Shown one piece after another: positions 56,852 to 64,000 of a DNA stretch of 64,000 nucleotides (position 1 is its first letter; the number at the start of each line of letters is the position of its first letter). This DNA comes from Deltaproteobacteria bacterium. Lineage in GTDB: Bacteria; Desulfobacterota; Syntrophorhabdia; Syntrophorhabdales; Syntrophorhabdaceae. The stretch covers positions 27,883 to 91,882 of the forward strand of contig JAKLET010000015.1 in the NCBI GenBank assembly GCA_022711595.1, written 5' to 3'. The translations under genes were made by a program, and so were the position numbers. Below the pieces are notes generated by a model that was given only the letters and a program-made list of their open reading frames with translations, had not been told where the DNA came from and ran no database searches.

Positions 56852-56912
56852 GGAACCCGCCCCTTTCTGTCATGGTCAGTGACCGGCTGCTGCCCTCTTT
56901 TTGGCGGTTTCC
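56852..56912 (-). promoter_or_regulatory. Structured leader before the B-repeat protein gene
   Basis: On the minus strand 10-base arms (56912-56903 with 56861-56852, one mismatch) enclose a second perfect hairpin GGTCA-C-TGACC (56884-56874). It lies 30-90 bases before the start codon. It does not match the conserved core of the c-di-GMP-I riboswitch. No other feature was seen in 56823-57153 apart from the kinase gene's own ribosome site. Confidence 0.4.
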
Positions 56913-57153
56913 TGAACTTTGGTTTGTGAAACAATTTAGGTGAAACATGGCTGCGGAAAAACAGGTATGTGCCCAATCCGCCGCAAGGAGGGATAGACGG
57001 GGCATGGCCATATGAACCCGGGGGTTCTGCTAGCCCTTGTGGGCAGGTAACAATCTTCTTGTAAATTTACGATCATTGAGCAACAATAGTAGGATCATGC
57101 GTGTTATTTTCCGGCCTGCATGCCCATGATACGGATCGTGGAGGTATGGTCGC

Positions 57154-60100
57154 ATGCCATCGAAAAAAGAACCCGACAGTTACACCACAGACGCATGCGG
57201 TAAAGACAAGGACCCGGCGACCTGCAACCGCACCGAATTCCATGACATTGCCGAATTCCTTCCCCAGCCTTACTTTGAAACAGACGAACTGGGAACGATC
57301 ATATTTGCAAACAGCGAGGCATCCGCCATGTTCGGCTACACCCGGGACGAAATAATCTCCGGGATCCCAGCCACTTCGATGCTTGTACCCGAAGACAAGC
57401 AAAGAGCCCTGGAGAACATAGGGAAAATCGCCGGCGGGCAGCAACTGAAAGGTACAGAATACAGGGCCAGGAGAAAGGACGGCACCGCGCTGCCCGTGAT
57501 CATCTATGCAACACCCATCATCCGCGAGAACAAGTTCATGGGAATCAGGGGGCTTGTGACGGACATCACTGAGAGCAAAAAGGTCGAGGACCGGCTGAGG
57601 ATCAGCGAAGAACGTCTGAAGACCCTCATCGGATCTGTCATCGACTACATATATATAGTAAAGGTAGAGGACGGGGCCCCCGTCTCCACCATCCACGGCC
57701 AGGGCTGCCTCAACGTCACCGGGTATACATCTGAAGAATACGCGGCCGATCCGGAGCTCTGGTACAGCATGATTGTCGAGGAAGACCGGGAGGCGGTCAT
57801 AGAACAGGCATCCAGGGTACTTTCCGGAGAGACGGTGCAGCCCGTGGAGCACCGCGTCACACACAAGGACGGCTCCATACGATGGGTAAAGAACGCCCCG
57901 GTACCGCGATTCGACGGTGAAGGCCGCCTTGCTGCCTACGACGGCATGATCACCGACATCAGCGAACGAAAGCTGGCCGAGAAAGCGCTGCAGGAAAGCG
58001 AAGCAATGTTCCGCGCTCTTTCCGAGGACAGCACCTCTGCCATCTTCCTTATTCAGGGAGAAAAGTACCTCTATATCAATCCCGCCTTTACGGCGATCAC
58101 CGGGTACACAATGGATGAGCTTGCCGGTATGAATTTCTGGGACATCATTCACCCCGACATGCGTGAACTGGTAAAAAACAGGGGCATCAAGCGCCAGAAG
58201 CACGAGGAAGAGCCGTCGCGATACGACCTTAAGTTCGTCACAAAGACCGGCGAGGTAAAGTTCGGCAACTTCGGTGCAACACTCATCGAATTTCACGGCA
58301 AACCTGCGATACTTGGCTCCGTACTGGATATAACCGAGCGCAGGCAGGCAGAGGAGGAACTGCAGAGGCTTGCCCTCGTGGTCCGGCACAGCAGTGAGCT
58401 TGTTAACCTGTCAAGACCCGACGGGACAATGATCTTTCTCAACGAGGCAGGCTCAAAGATGCTGGGGATAAAGCCCGATGGGATCGGGCAGATAAATATC
58501 ATGCAGGTCATACCCGGTCACCTGCGGGAAAAGATCGAAAAAGAGGTCCTGCCGGAGCTATTAAACAACGGTTCGTGGAAAGGAGACCTTCAATATCTCA
58601 ACCTCACCTCCGGCGAACTCGTCGATGTGAGCACGACAACATTTATTATAAAAGACCCGAATGACGGGAAACCCCTTTATCTGGCCAATGTCTCACGCGA
58701 CATAACCGAGCGCAAGCAGGCGGAAAAGGCCATCCAGGAATCGGAGGAGAAATACCGCAGCATCACCGAGGGATCGATCGTCGGCGTCTACATCATACAG
58801 GACAATCTTTTCCGGTACGTGAACAAGAGATTTTGCGAGATCAGCGGCTACAGCTATGACGAGATCGTCGACAGGATGTCGCCCGCCGATTTTGTGCATG
58901 AGGAAGACCGACTCATCGTCGAGGAAAATTTAAGGAAACGCCTTCAGGGCGAGATCAGAAACATTCAATATAAATTCCGCATGAAATGCAAGGACGGCCG
59001 AATTGCCCGGGTCGAGGTCATCGGCGGCATTTTCAGCTACCTGGGAAAACCGGCGGCGATAGGCACCTTGCTTGACACCACCAAGGAAACCTTGATCGAA
59101 GAGCAGCTGCAGCAGGCCCAAAAAATGGAGGCCATAGGTCAGCTTGCCGGAGGGATCGCGCATGATTTCAACAACATCCTCACCACGCTCGTCGGCTACT
59201 CCAGCCTCCTCCAACTGGGGCTCGAAGAGGCCGATCCCCTCCAGATGTACATCGAGCAGATCATCTCTGCTTCCCAGAAAGCCACCAATCTCACCGGGGC
59301 CCTTCTGACCTTCAGCAGGCAGCAGCCGGCAAACCTCCTGCCGCTTGATATTAATAATGTTATCAGGGGAACCGAGAAACTGCTCAAAAGGCTCCTGACA
59401 GAAGATATCGCGCTGGAGGTGCTCATTGCCTCCGACGAAGCAACCGTCATGGCCGATGCCACCCAGATCGATCAAATCCTGTTCAACCTCGTCACAAACG
59501 CGCGTGACGCGATGCCCGGCGGAGGGAGGCTCATCATAGAAACCTCCGCCATGATGGTGGATGATGAATTTATGAAATACCACGGTCTGGAAACACCCGG
59601 GAAATATCATGTGCTGAGCGTATCCGACACGGGCTGCGGAATGGACGAAGAAGCCCGAAAGAAGATCTTCGACCCCTTTTTCACCACCAAGGAGGTCGGT
59701 AAAGGAACGGGTCTTGGACTGGCAACGGTCTACGGCATCGTCAAGCAGCATGGAGGCCATGTCACCGTGTACAGTGAGCCGGGCAGGGGCACCACCTTCC
59801 GAATCTATTTCCCGGCCATACAGGCGGTCCTGAAAGAAGAAAAGATCCTTTCACCGGACATCCGGAGAGGCACCGAAACGATCCTGGTGGCGGAGGACAA
59901 TGAAGAAGTGCGTGATCTCATGAAAGACATACTGACAAAATTCGGATACACCGTCCTCGAAGCGATGGACGGACAGGACGCGATAAACAGGTTCAGACAG
60001 CACAGCGGCATAGACCTCCTGATCATGGACGCGGTGATGCCTCGAAAGAACGGGAGGGAATCATATGAAGAGATCCGCGCGATAGACCCGGACATCAAGG

Positions 60101-60246
60101 TCATCTTCGTAAGCGGGTACACCAGGGACATCGTCCTCGACAAGGGCATTGAGGAGGGCAATTTCCATTTCATCCCCAAACCCCTGTCGCCCACCGTGCT
60201 CCTCCACAAGGTCCGCGCGGTGCTGGACGGCAGCGGGAAAACCTGA
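57154..60246 (+). CDS. Hybrid histidine kinase with five PAS domains
   Basis: 1030 aa, no membrane segment. Five PAS/PAC units (about residues 36-145, 150-275, 280-400, 405-525, 530-650) each end in a DIT/DIS-E-RK type linker. The HisKA domain has [17 protein letters not shown] with phosphoacceptor His670; the ATPase has [42 protein letters not shown] receiver domain (about 908-1025) has VAEDNEEV, acceptor Asp959 in LIMDAVMP and the lysine in FIPKPLS. The output partner is not adjacent. It probably senses redox or small molecules; which is unknown. Confidence 0.95.
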   Translation: MPSKKEPDSYTTDACGKDKDPATCNRTEFHDIAEFLPQPYFETDELGTIIFANSEASAMFGYTRDEIISGIPATSMLVPEDKQRALENIGKIAGGQQLKGTEYRARRKDGTALPVIIYATPIIRENKFMGIRGLVTDITESKKVEDRLRISEERLKTLIGSVIDYIYIVKVEDGAPVSTIHGQGCLNVTGYTSEEYAADPELWYSMIVEEDREAVIEQASRVLSGETVQPVEHRVTHKDGSIRWVKNAPVPRFDGEGRLAAYDGMITDISERKLAEKALQESEAMFRALSEDSTSAIFLIQGEKYLYINPAFTAITGYTMDELAGMNFWDIIHPDMRELVKNRGIKRQKHEEEPSRYDLKFVTKTGEVKFGNFGATLIEFHGKPAILGSVLDITERRQAEEELQRLALVVRHSSELVNLSRPDGTMIFLNEAGSKMLGIKPDGIGQINIMQVIPGHLREKIEKEVLPELLNNGSWKGDLQYLNLTSGELVDVSTTTFIIKDPNDGKPLYLANVSRDITERKQAEKAIQESEEKYRSITEGSIVGVYIIQDNLFRYVNKRFCEISGYSYDEIVDRMSPADFVHEEDRLIVEENLRKRLQGEIRNIQYKFRMKCKDGRIARVEVIGGIFSYLGKPAAIGTLLDTTKETLIEEQLQQAQKMEAIGQLAGGIAHDFNNILTTLVGYSSLLQLGLEEADPLQMYIEQIISASQKATNLTGALLTFSRQQPANLLPLDINNVIRGTEKLLKRLLTEDIALEVLIASDEATVMADATQIDQILFNLVTNARDAMPGGGRLIIETSAMMVDDEFMKYHGLETPGKYHVLSVSDTGCGMDEEARKKIFDPFFTTKEVGKGTGLGLATVYGIVKQHGGHVTVYSEPGRGTTFRIYFPAIQAVLKEEKILSPDIRRGTETILVAEDNEEVRDLMKDILTKFGYTVLEAMDGQDAINRFRQHSGIDLLIMDAVMPRKNGRESYEEIRAIDPDIKVIFVSGYTRDIVLDKGIEEGNFHFIPKPLSPTVLLHKVRAVLDGSGKT

Positions 60247-60257
60247 TGAAAACAATA

Positions 60258-60287
60258 TTGACAAAGCAACATCTCTGGAAATATGAT
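60258..60287 (+). promoter_or_regulatory. Strong predicted promoter of the HTH-BtrH-ABC operon
   Basis: TTGACA (60258-60263), an 18-base spacer, TATGAT (60282-60287). It starts 12 bases after the kinase stop codon. The predicted transcript begins near 60294 and has a leader of about 115 bases. Confidence 0.7.
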
Positions 60288-60340
60288 ATCATTGCCGTGG
60301 CAGAGGCAATCCGATACGTCTGGTATCTTTGCGACATATC

Positions 60341-60409
60341 ATGACTTTGGAAATTAAAAAGGGCATCTTCCCCCGGGAAAAAGGTGTCCTTTCGATGAGG
60401 CTGTTTTAA
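60341..60409 (+). promoter_or_regulatory. Leader with 22-codon ORF and hairpin before the HTH gene
   Basis: An ATG at 60341 opens a 22-codon frame (MTLEIKKGIFPREKGVLSMR then LF) whose TAA directly abuts the ATG of the next gene (TAAATG). Within it lies a two-part hairpin: AAAGGGCATC pairs with GGTGTCCTTT (60358-60367 with 60383-60392, two G-U pairs), enclosing TTCCC-CC-GGGAA. The frame lacks a good ribosome site, so translation is uncertain. No T tract follows, so it is not a standard terminator. Confidence 0.4.
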
Positions 60410-60811
60410 ATGGACAAGAAGAATGTTCCCCAGGACAAGGGTGTCGTCGAGCAGCTTGGCCTGGTTTTTTATGCCGTCGACGAATCGGGAAAATATGTGC
60501 AAGAACAATCGTTTGGATGGGAGCCGGTGACCATTGCACACGAACAGGCATTTGAGGCAATGGAAGAGAGACTTGCCCTGGTCGGTGAAAAGGTGAAAAA
60601 AGGTGAGCTCAGTCCCATCGCATATTACATGGAAAAGCACCTCATGGACGCGAAGATGCTCTCGAATTATATCGGGATTTCCCGCTGGAGAGTGAAGAGG
60701 CACCTCGACCCCAGGGTGTTCCGGCGCCTCTCTCATTCCCTGCTGGAACGCTACGCAAAGGTCTTCAGAATATCGGTCGAACAGCTTGAGAAAGGTGAGG
60801 AAAATGGCTGA
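60410..60811 (+). CDS. Small HTH-type regulator
   Basis: 133 aa with GAGG ten bases before ATG 60410. The N-terminal part (VVEQLGLVFYAVDESGKYVQ) is unrecognised; residues about 75-130 read as a helix-turn-helix of the lambda-repressor-like kind (DAKMLSNYIGISRWRVKRHL, LERYAKVFRISVEQLEKG). It overlaps the BtrH-like gene by eight bases, so it is co-translated with it and likely controls the locus. Confidence 0.75.
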   Translation: MDKKNVPQDKGVVEQLGLVFYAVDESGKYVQEQSFGWEPVTIAHEQAFEAMEERLALVGEKVKKGELSPIAYYMEKHLMDAKMLSNYIGISRWRVKRHLDPRVFRRLSHSLLERYAKVFRISVEQLEKGEENG

Positions 60812-61817
60812 TAAGGCAGAGATAGACTTTACCCACCACACCTCTGCCCACTGCGAGAGCGGCACCACATCCAATCTTCTTCTCCATTACGGCATCAGCG
60901 CCTCCGAGGCGCTTGTCTTCGGGATGGGATCCGGTCTGTTCTTCGGCTACTTCCCTTTCATCAAACTCAACGGCCTGCCTCTCATCACGTTCCGCAGTCT
61001 CCCGAGGAAGATCATCAGGAACGTTACGAAACGCCTCGGCATAAAGGTAGAGATCACCACATTCAAAGACACCGAAAAAAGTATGGAGGCCCTTGACAGT
61101 GTGCTCCGCAAAGGCGTCCCCGTGGGCCTCCAGACAAGTGTTTACTGGCTTCCCTACTTCCCCCCTCCCATGAGGGAGCATTTCAACTCCCATTTCATCG
61201 TCGCCTACCGCATAAACGGGAGCAGTTACCATATCAGTGATCCCATCTTCGACAAACCTGTCACCTGCCCCAGGGAAGATCTCATCAGGGCACGTTTTTC
61301 CAAGGGCACCTTTGCCCCCAATGGCAGGATGTTCCATTTCACGAGCGTCCCGGAGCAGGTCGACCTCGCTTCGGCAGTAGTCAAAGGCATAAAGGAAACC
61401 TGTTTCTTTATGCTGAAAGTGCCGATCCCGATCATGGGCGTCAGAGGGGTCCGATTCTTCGCTAAAAATCTGAAGAACTGGCCCGAGAAGCATGGGGACC
61501 GCAAGACACATCTCTTTCTCGGCAATGCCGTGAGGCTGCAGGAAGAGGTCGGGACAGGGGGCGGGGGCTTCCGATTTATGTATGCCGCCTTCCTCCAGGA
61601 AGCTGCAGCCATACTGAATGACAACCGCCTGCTCGATCTCTCGAACAGGATGACGGCCATAGGAGACAGGTGGAGGGACTTTGCAGTTTCCTGCGCCAGG
61701 ATATACAAGAACAGGGCCTCAGAAAAAGACAGCTTTATCCTTCTGAGCGAGATCCTCCTCGATTGCGCTGACAGGGAAGACCGACTGTTCCGCGACCTGT
61801 CGGAAATCGTGCGATGA
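60804..61817 (+). CDS. BtrH-like acyltransferase/cysteine-protease-fold protein
   Basis: 337 aa from ATG 60804 (AGGTGAGG upstream). The N-terminal domain resembles butirosin BtrH, which transfers an acyl group from a carrier protein to an aminoglycoside: nucleophile-type cysteine in HHTSAHCESGTTSNLLLHYG, histidine in HFNSHFIVAYRI and aspartate in YHISDPIF, the order of a Cys-His-Asp triad. The C-terminal part (GGGFRFMYAAFLQEAAAILND) is like the domain commonly fused to it. It is coupled to the ABC ATPase gene by an ATGA overlap. Confidence 0.8.
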   Translation: MADKAEIDFTHHTSAHCESGTTSNLLLHYGISASEALVFGMGSGLFFGYFPFIKLNGLPLITFRSLPRKIIRNVTKRLGIKVEITTFKDTEKSMEALDSVLRKGVPVGLQTSVYWLPYFPPPMREHFNSHFIVAYRINGSSYHISDPIFDKPVTCPREDLIRARFSKGTFAPNGRMFHFTSVPEQVDLASAVVKGIKETCFFMLKVPIPIMGVRGVRFFAKNLKNWPEKHGDRKTHLFLGNAVRLQEEVGTGGGGFRFMYAAFLQEAAAILNDNRLLDLSNRMTAIGDRWRDFAVSCARIYKNRASEKDSFILLSEILLDCADREDRLFRDLSEIVR

Positions 61818-62578
61818 GCTCCGCTGAACCATCAAGAGAGGCTATCCTGTCGGCACAGGACCTGGTAAAATTTTACCCCGGCTCGGATGAGCCCGCCTTG
61901 AACGGACTTACGCTTTCCATCGGCAATGGCGAGGCCTTCGGGCTTCTCGGCCCCAACGGCGCAGGTAAGACAACGGCCATTTCCATCATGAACACTCTTC
62001 TCAAGGCCACAAGCGGAAGTGTCACCATTTGCGGCATGGATGTGGCGAAACACCCCGGAGAGGTCAAAAAGCTCATCGGCTATGTCCCCCAGGACATCGC
62101 CCTTTACCCGGACCTTTCCGCGCGGGAAAACCTCCGGTTCTTCGGGCGGATCTACGGCCTTAAGGGACCGGAACTTAAAAAGAGGATAGATGAGGCGGCC
62201 GGGTTCGTCGGCCTTGAAGGCAGTCTCGACCAGCGCGTGTACACCTTTTCCGGCGGGATGAAACGACGGGCCAACCTTGCCGCGGGGCTTCTTCACCGTC
62301 CGAAGGTGCTCTTTCTTGATGAACCGACAGTGGGGATCGACCCTCAATCCCGCAACCTCATCCTTGAAAAGCTCTCTTCCCTGAAAGACAGGACCGCCAT
62401 GGTCTACACGACACACTACATGAGGGAGGCGGAAATTCTTTGCTCCTTTGTCGCCATCATGGACTCTGGCCGCATCATCGCTGAAGGTGCGCCGGAAGAC
62501 CTGATCAGACGCACCCCCACCTGCAAGAACCTGGAAGAGCTTTTCATAAACCTGACAGGTAAAGAACTGAGGGATTGA
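61814..62578 (+). CDS. ABC-2 type exporter ATP-binding protein
   Basis: 254 aa. Walker A LLGPNGAGKTTA, signature FSGGMKRRANLAAGLL, Walker B VLFLDEPTVGIDPQ and H-loop VYTTHYMREAE place it in the CcmA/drug-export branch of ABC ATPases. It follows the BtrH-like gene by overlap and precedes the permease by 9 bp, forming a two-part efflux pump with one ATPase and one permease per half. Confidence 0.93.
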   Translation: MSSAEPSREAILSAQDLVKFYPGSDEPALNGLTLSIGNGEAFGLLGPNGAGKTTAISIMNTLLKATSGSVTICGMDVAKHPGEVKKLIGYVPQDIALYPDLSARENLRFFGRIYGLKGPELKKRIDEAAGFVGLEGSLDQRVYTFSGGMKRRANLAAGLLHRPKVLFLDEPTVGIDPQSRNLILEKLSSLKDRTAMVYTTHYMREAEILCSFVAIMDSGRIIAEGAPEDLIRRTPTCKNLEELFINLTGKELRD

Positions 62579-62587
62579 CCTGCTGCC

Positions 62588-63943
62588 ATGATGAAACTGT
62601 GGTCCTGCATAAGAAAAGAACTCCTCCTGCTCTTCAGGGACCTGACCGGCCTTCTTGTTATATTTCTCATGCCCCTCGCGCTCGTTGTCGTTGTGACCCT
62701 CATACAGGAGAACGCCATGAGATCCATGGGGGAAACAAAGACAAGGGTGCTCTTCCTCGATATGGATGGAGACACCGTTGGGCTTCAGATCGGCCAAACG
62801 CTTAAAAAGTCTTCCTCTTTGGAGATGGTCGAAAAGACAGCGGGGAAGAATGCCGACATGGAAACAGCCAAAAGGGCCGTCGCGAAAGGCGATATCCAGT
62901 TTGCCGTCATCGTCCCTGCGGGAACCACAAAGGCCTTCATGAAAAAAGCGCGCCTGTCGGTGGAGAGTTCCATTCTTACCGATGAGTCGAAGGGAAAGGC
63001 GCGGGAAGGAACTGCCGGGGAGACTGCCCCTTCGCTGGTTGTCTATTTTGACCCTGCCCTCACGGAAACGGTCCGTTCAAACGTGGCCAGTCTGCTTGAA
63101 AAAGCAATCATCGGCATGGAGACAAACGAAAAGATGAAGATCTTCTCCGGGATGCTTCCGGCAAGAATGGAGAAAGTCGCCAAAAAGGCGATGGGGGGCT
63201 TCTGGTCGGAAGAGAATAAAAAACTGATCCCCAGGGCCCGCATCGAGTGGGACGACGCGACGATCATGACTGTCCGCGAGGAGGTGGCCCAATACGGGAA
63301 GTCCGTCAAGCTGCCCGATGCGGTTCAGCAGAACGTTCCCGCATGGACGCTCTTCGGCATGTTCTTCATCGTTGTTCCCCTTGCAGGTTCTCTCATACGG
63401 GAGAGGCAGTCGGGCATGCTGTTGCGGCTCTTTGCCATGCCCGTAACGCACCTCACCATCATAACGGGCAAGGTCATCTCCTACGTTATCATCTGTATGT
63501 GCCAGCTTGTACTGATCATGGCAGCGGGTATGTTCCTGCTCCCCCTCCTGGGCACCCACGTTCTCGATATCGGGTCGTCACCCGCTTCAATCCTGATCAT
63601 CACCATCAGCGCGGCGCTGGCGGCATCGGGTTACGGCATCCTCCTCGGTACCGTGGCGCGCACATACGAACAGGCCTCGATGTTCGGCGCCGTGTCCGTG
63701 GTCATCTGTGCCGCGCTTGGCGGGTTCATGGTACCCGTGCATATCATGCCGAAGGTCATGCAGAGCATAAGCGTCTTTTCTCCCCTTTCGTGGGGGCTTC
63801 GCGCGTTCCTTGAGGTTTTCGTCCGGGGCGGCGGCATAGGCTCCGTTCTCCCCTATGTGGCGCTGCTGCTGATTTTTTTCCTGACCACAACGCTCGCGGC
63901 GTGGTTTTATATATACCGAAAGGGATGGATAAGGACCAATTAA
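62588..63943 (+). CDS. ABC-2 type exporter permease
   Basis: 451 aa. One N-terminal membrane segment (LLVIFLMPLALVVVVTLIQE) precedes an external domain of about 200 residues, then five more segments (WTLFGMFFIVVPLAGSLIRE, VISYVIICMCQLVLIMAAGM, PASILIITISAALAASGYGI, VSVVICAALGGFMVPVHIMP, VALLLIFFLTTTLAAWFYIY). It ends in a basic tail. It probably exports the product made by the locus or a lipid-linked molecule. Confidence 0.92.
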   Translation: MMKLWSCIRKELLLLFRDLTGLLVIFLMPLALVVVVTLIQENAMRSMGETKTRVLFLDMDGDTVGLQIGQTLKKSSSLEMVEKTAGKNADMETAKRAVAKGDIQFAVIVPAGTTKAFMKKARLSVESSILTDESKGKAREGTAGETAPSLVVYFDPALTETVRSNVASLLEKAIIGMETNEKMKIFSGMLPARMEKVAKKAMGGFWSEENKKLIPRARIEWDDATIMTVREEVAQYGKSVKLPDAVQQNVPAWTLFGMFFIVVPLAGSLIRERQSGMLLRLFAMPVTHLTIITGKVISYVIICMCQLVLIMAAGMFLLPLLGTHVLDIGSSPASILIITISAALAASGYGILLGTVARTYEQASMFGAVSVVICAALGGFMVPVHIMPKVMQSISVFSPLSWGLRAFLEVFVRGGGIGSVLPYVALLLIFFLTTTLAAWFYIYRKGWIRTN

Positions 63944-63963
63944 AGAAATAAGGTGGATTGCCA

Positions 63964-64000
63964 ATGAAACTGTTCGAACAACCTGGGCTGGAATTTGAAA
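63964..64000 (+). CDS. Partial CDS at the window edge
   Basis: ATG 63964 with AAGGTGG nine bases upstream, reading MKLFEQPGLEFE before the window ends. The 20-bp spacing from the permease and same strand make it the next gene of the BtrH-ABC locus. Twelve residues do not identify it. Confidence 0.6.
   Translation, partial: MKLFEQPGLEFE

Noticed and set aside
56852..56912. c-di-GMP-I riboswitch before the B-repeat protein
   Set aside because: The conserved GCAAAGCC and tetraloop-receptor elements are missing; kept only as an unclassified hairpin structure.
57073..58389. 438-codon open frame opposite the hybrid histidine kinase
   Set aside because: The plus-strand kinase has clear domain motifs throughout; the opposite frame is a codon-usage shadow with no recognisable domain.

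Overview
The window (about 50-55% G+C by eye) looks like chromosomal DNA of an anaerobic, Gram-negative bacterium of the former Deltaproteobacteria (Desulfobacterota, perhaps a Syntrophorhabdus-like lineage). This placement is inferred from gene content only: a complete general secretion (T2SS) operon, two autotransporters, a tungstate ABC transporter, an oxoacid:ferredoxin oxidoreductase gamma subunit, an FAD-linked glycolate/lactate-type oxidase, and PAS-rich c-di-GMP and histidine-kinase signalling. No rRNA, tRNA, CRISPR array or intact insertion sequence was seen.

Layout. 1-2.1 kb (minus strand): a radical SAM/SPASM maturase between an unknown 172-aa protein and a truncated gene that may encode a B12-binding radical SAM enzyme; this resembles a peptide-modification locus. 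2.3-10.2 kb: a palindromic repeat fused to a small membrane-protein gene, then an autotransporter divergent from a large TPR-CHAT protease-like protein and a small partner. 10.2-10.9 kb: a PIN/Phd toxin-antitoxin pair with an apparently leaderless promoter. 11-17.9 kb: an incomplete IVB-like (Dot/Icm, IncI Tra) secretion cluster with DotB-, DotC-, DotH-, DotI- and DotL-like genes, followed by a PAS/GGDEF/HD-GYP c-di-GMP enzyme at 17.9-19.8 kb. 19.8-32.2 kb: housekeeping and metabolic genes: glcD-like oxidase, M24 peptidase, proS, tupABC plus a second binding protein, adenine deaminase, orphan porG, cysS.

32.3-38.8 kb: an accessory block with a ParB-like protein, a winged-helix protein, a sigma-like protein, membrane proteins, a lytic transglycosylase and small secreted or lipoproteins; it may be a second piece of the same type of mobile element as the 11-18 kb cluster. 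39-49.8 kb: T2SS operon gspD-E-F-H-I-J-K-L-M-C on the minus strand with gspG divergent. 49.9-56.8 kb: a second autotransporter and a 1445-residue secreted beta-propeller/B-repeat protein. 57.2-60.2 kb: a hybrid histidine kinase with five PAS domains. 60.3-64 kb: a promoter and leader hairpin followed by an HTH regulator, a BtrH-like acyltransferase, an ABC-2 exporter (ATPase and permease) and the first codons of another gene, which looks like the left edge of a biosynthetic cluster.

The strongest candidates for undescribed biology are the radical SAM locus at the left edge, the autotransporter/CHAT pair, the reduced IVB secretion cluster, and the BtrH-ABC locus with its leader.
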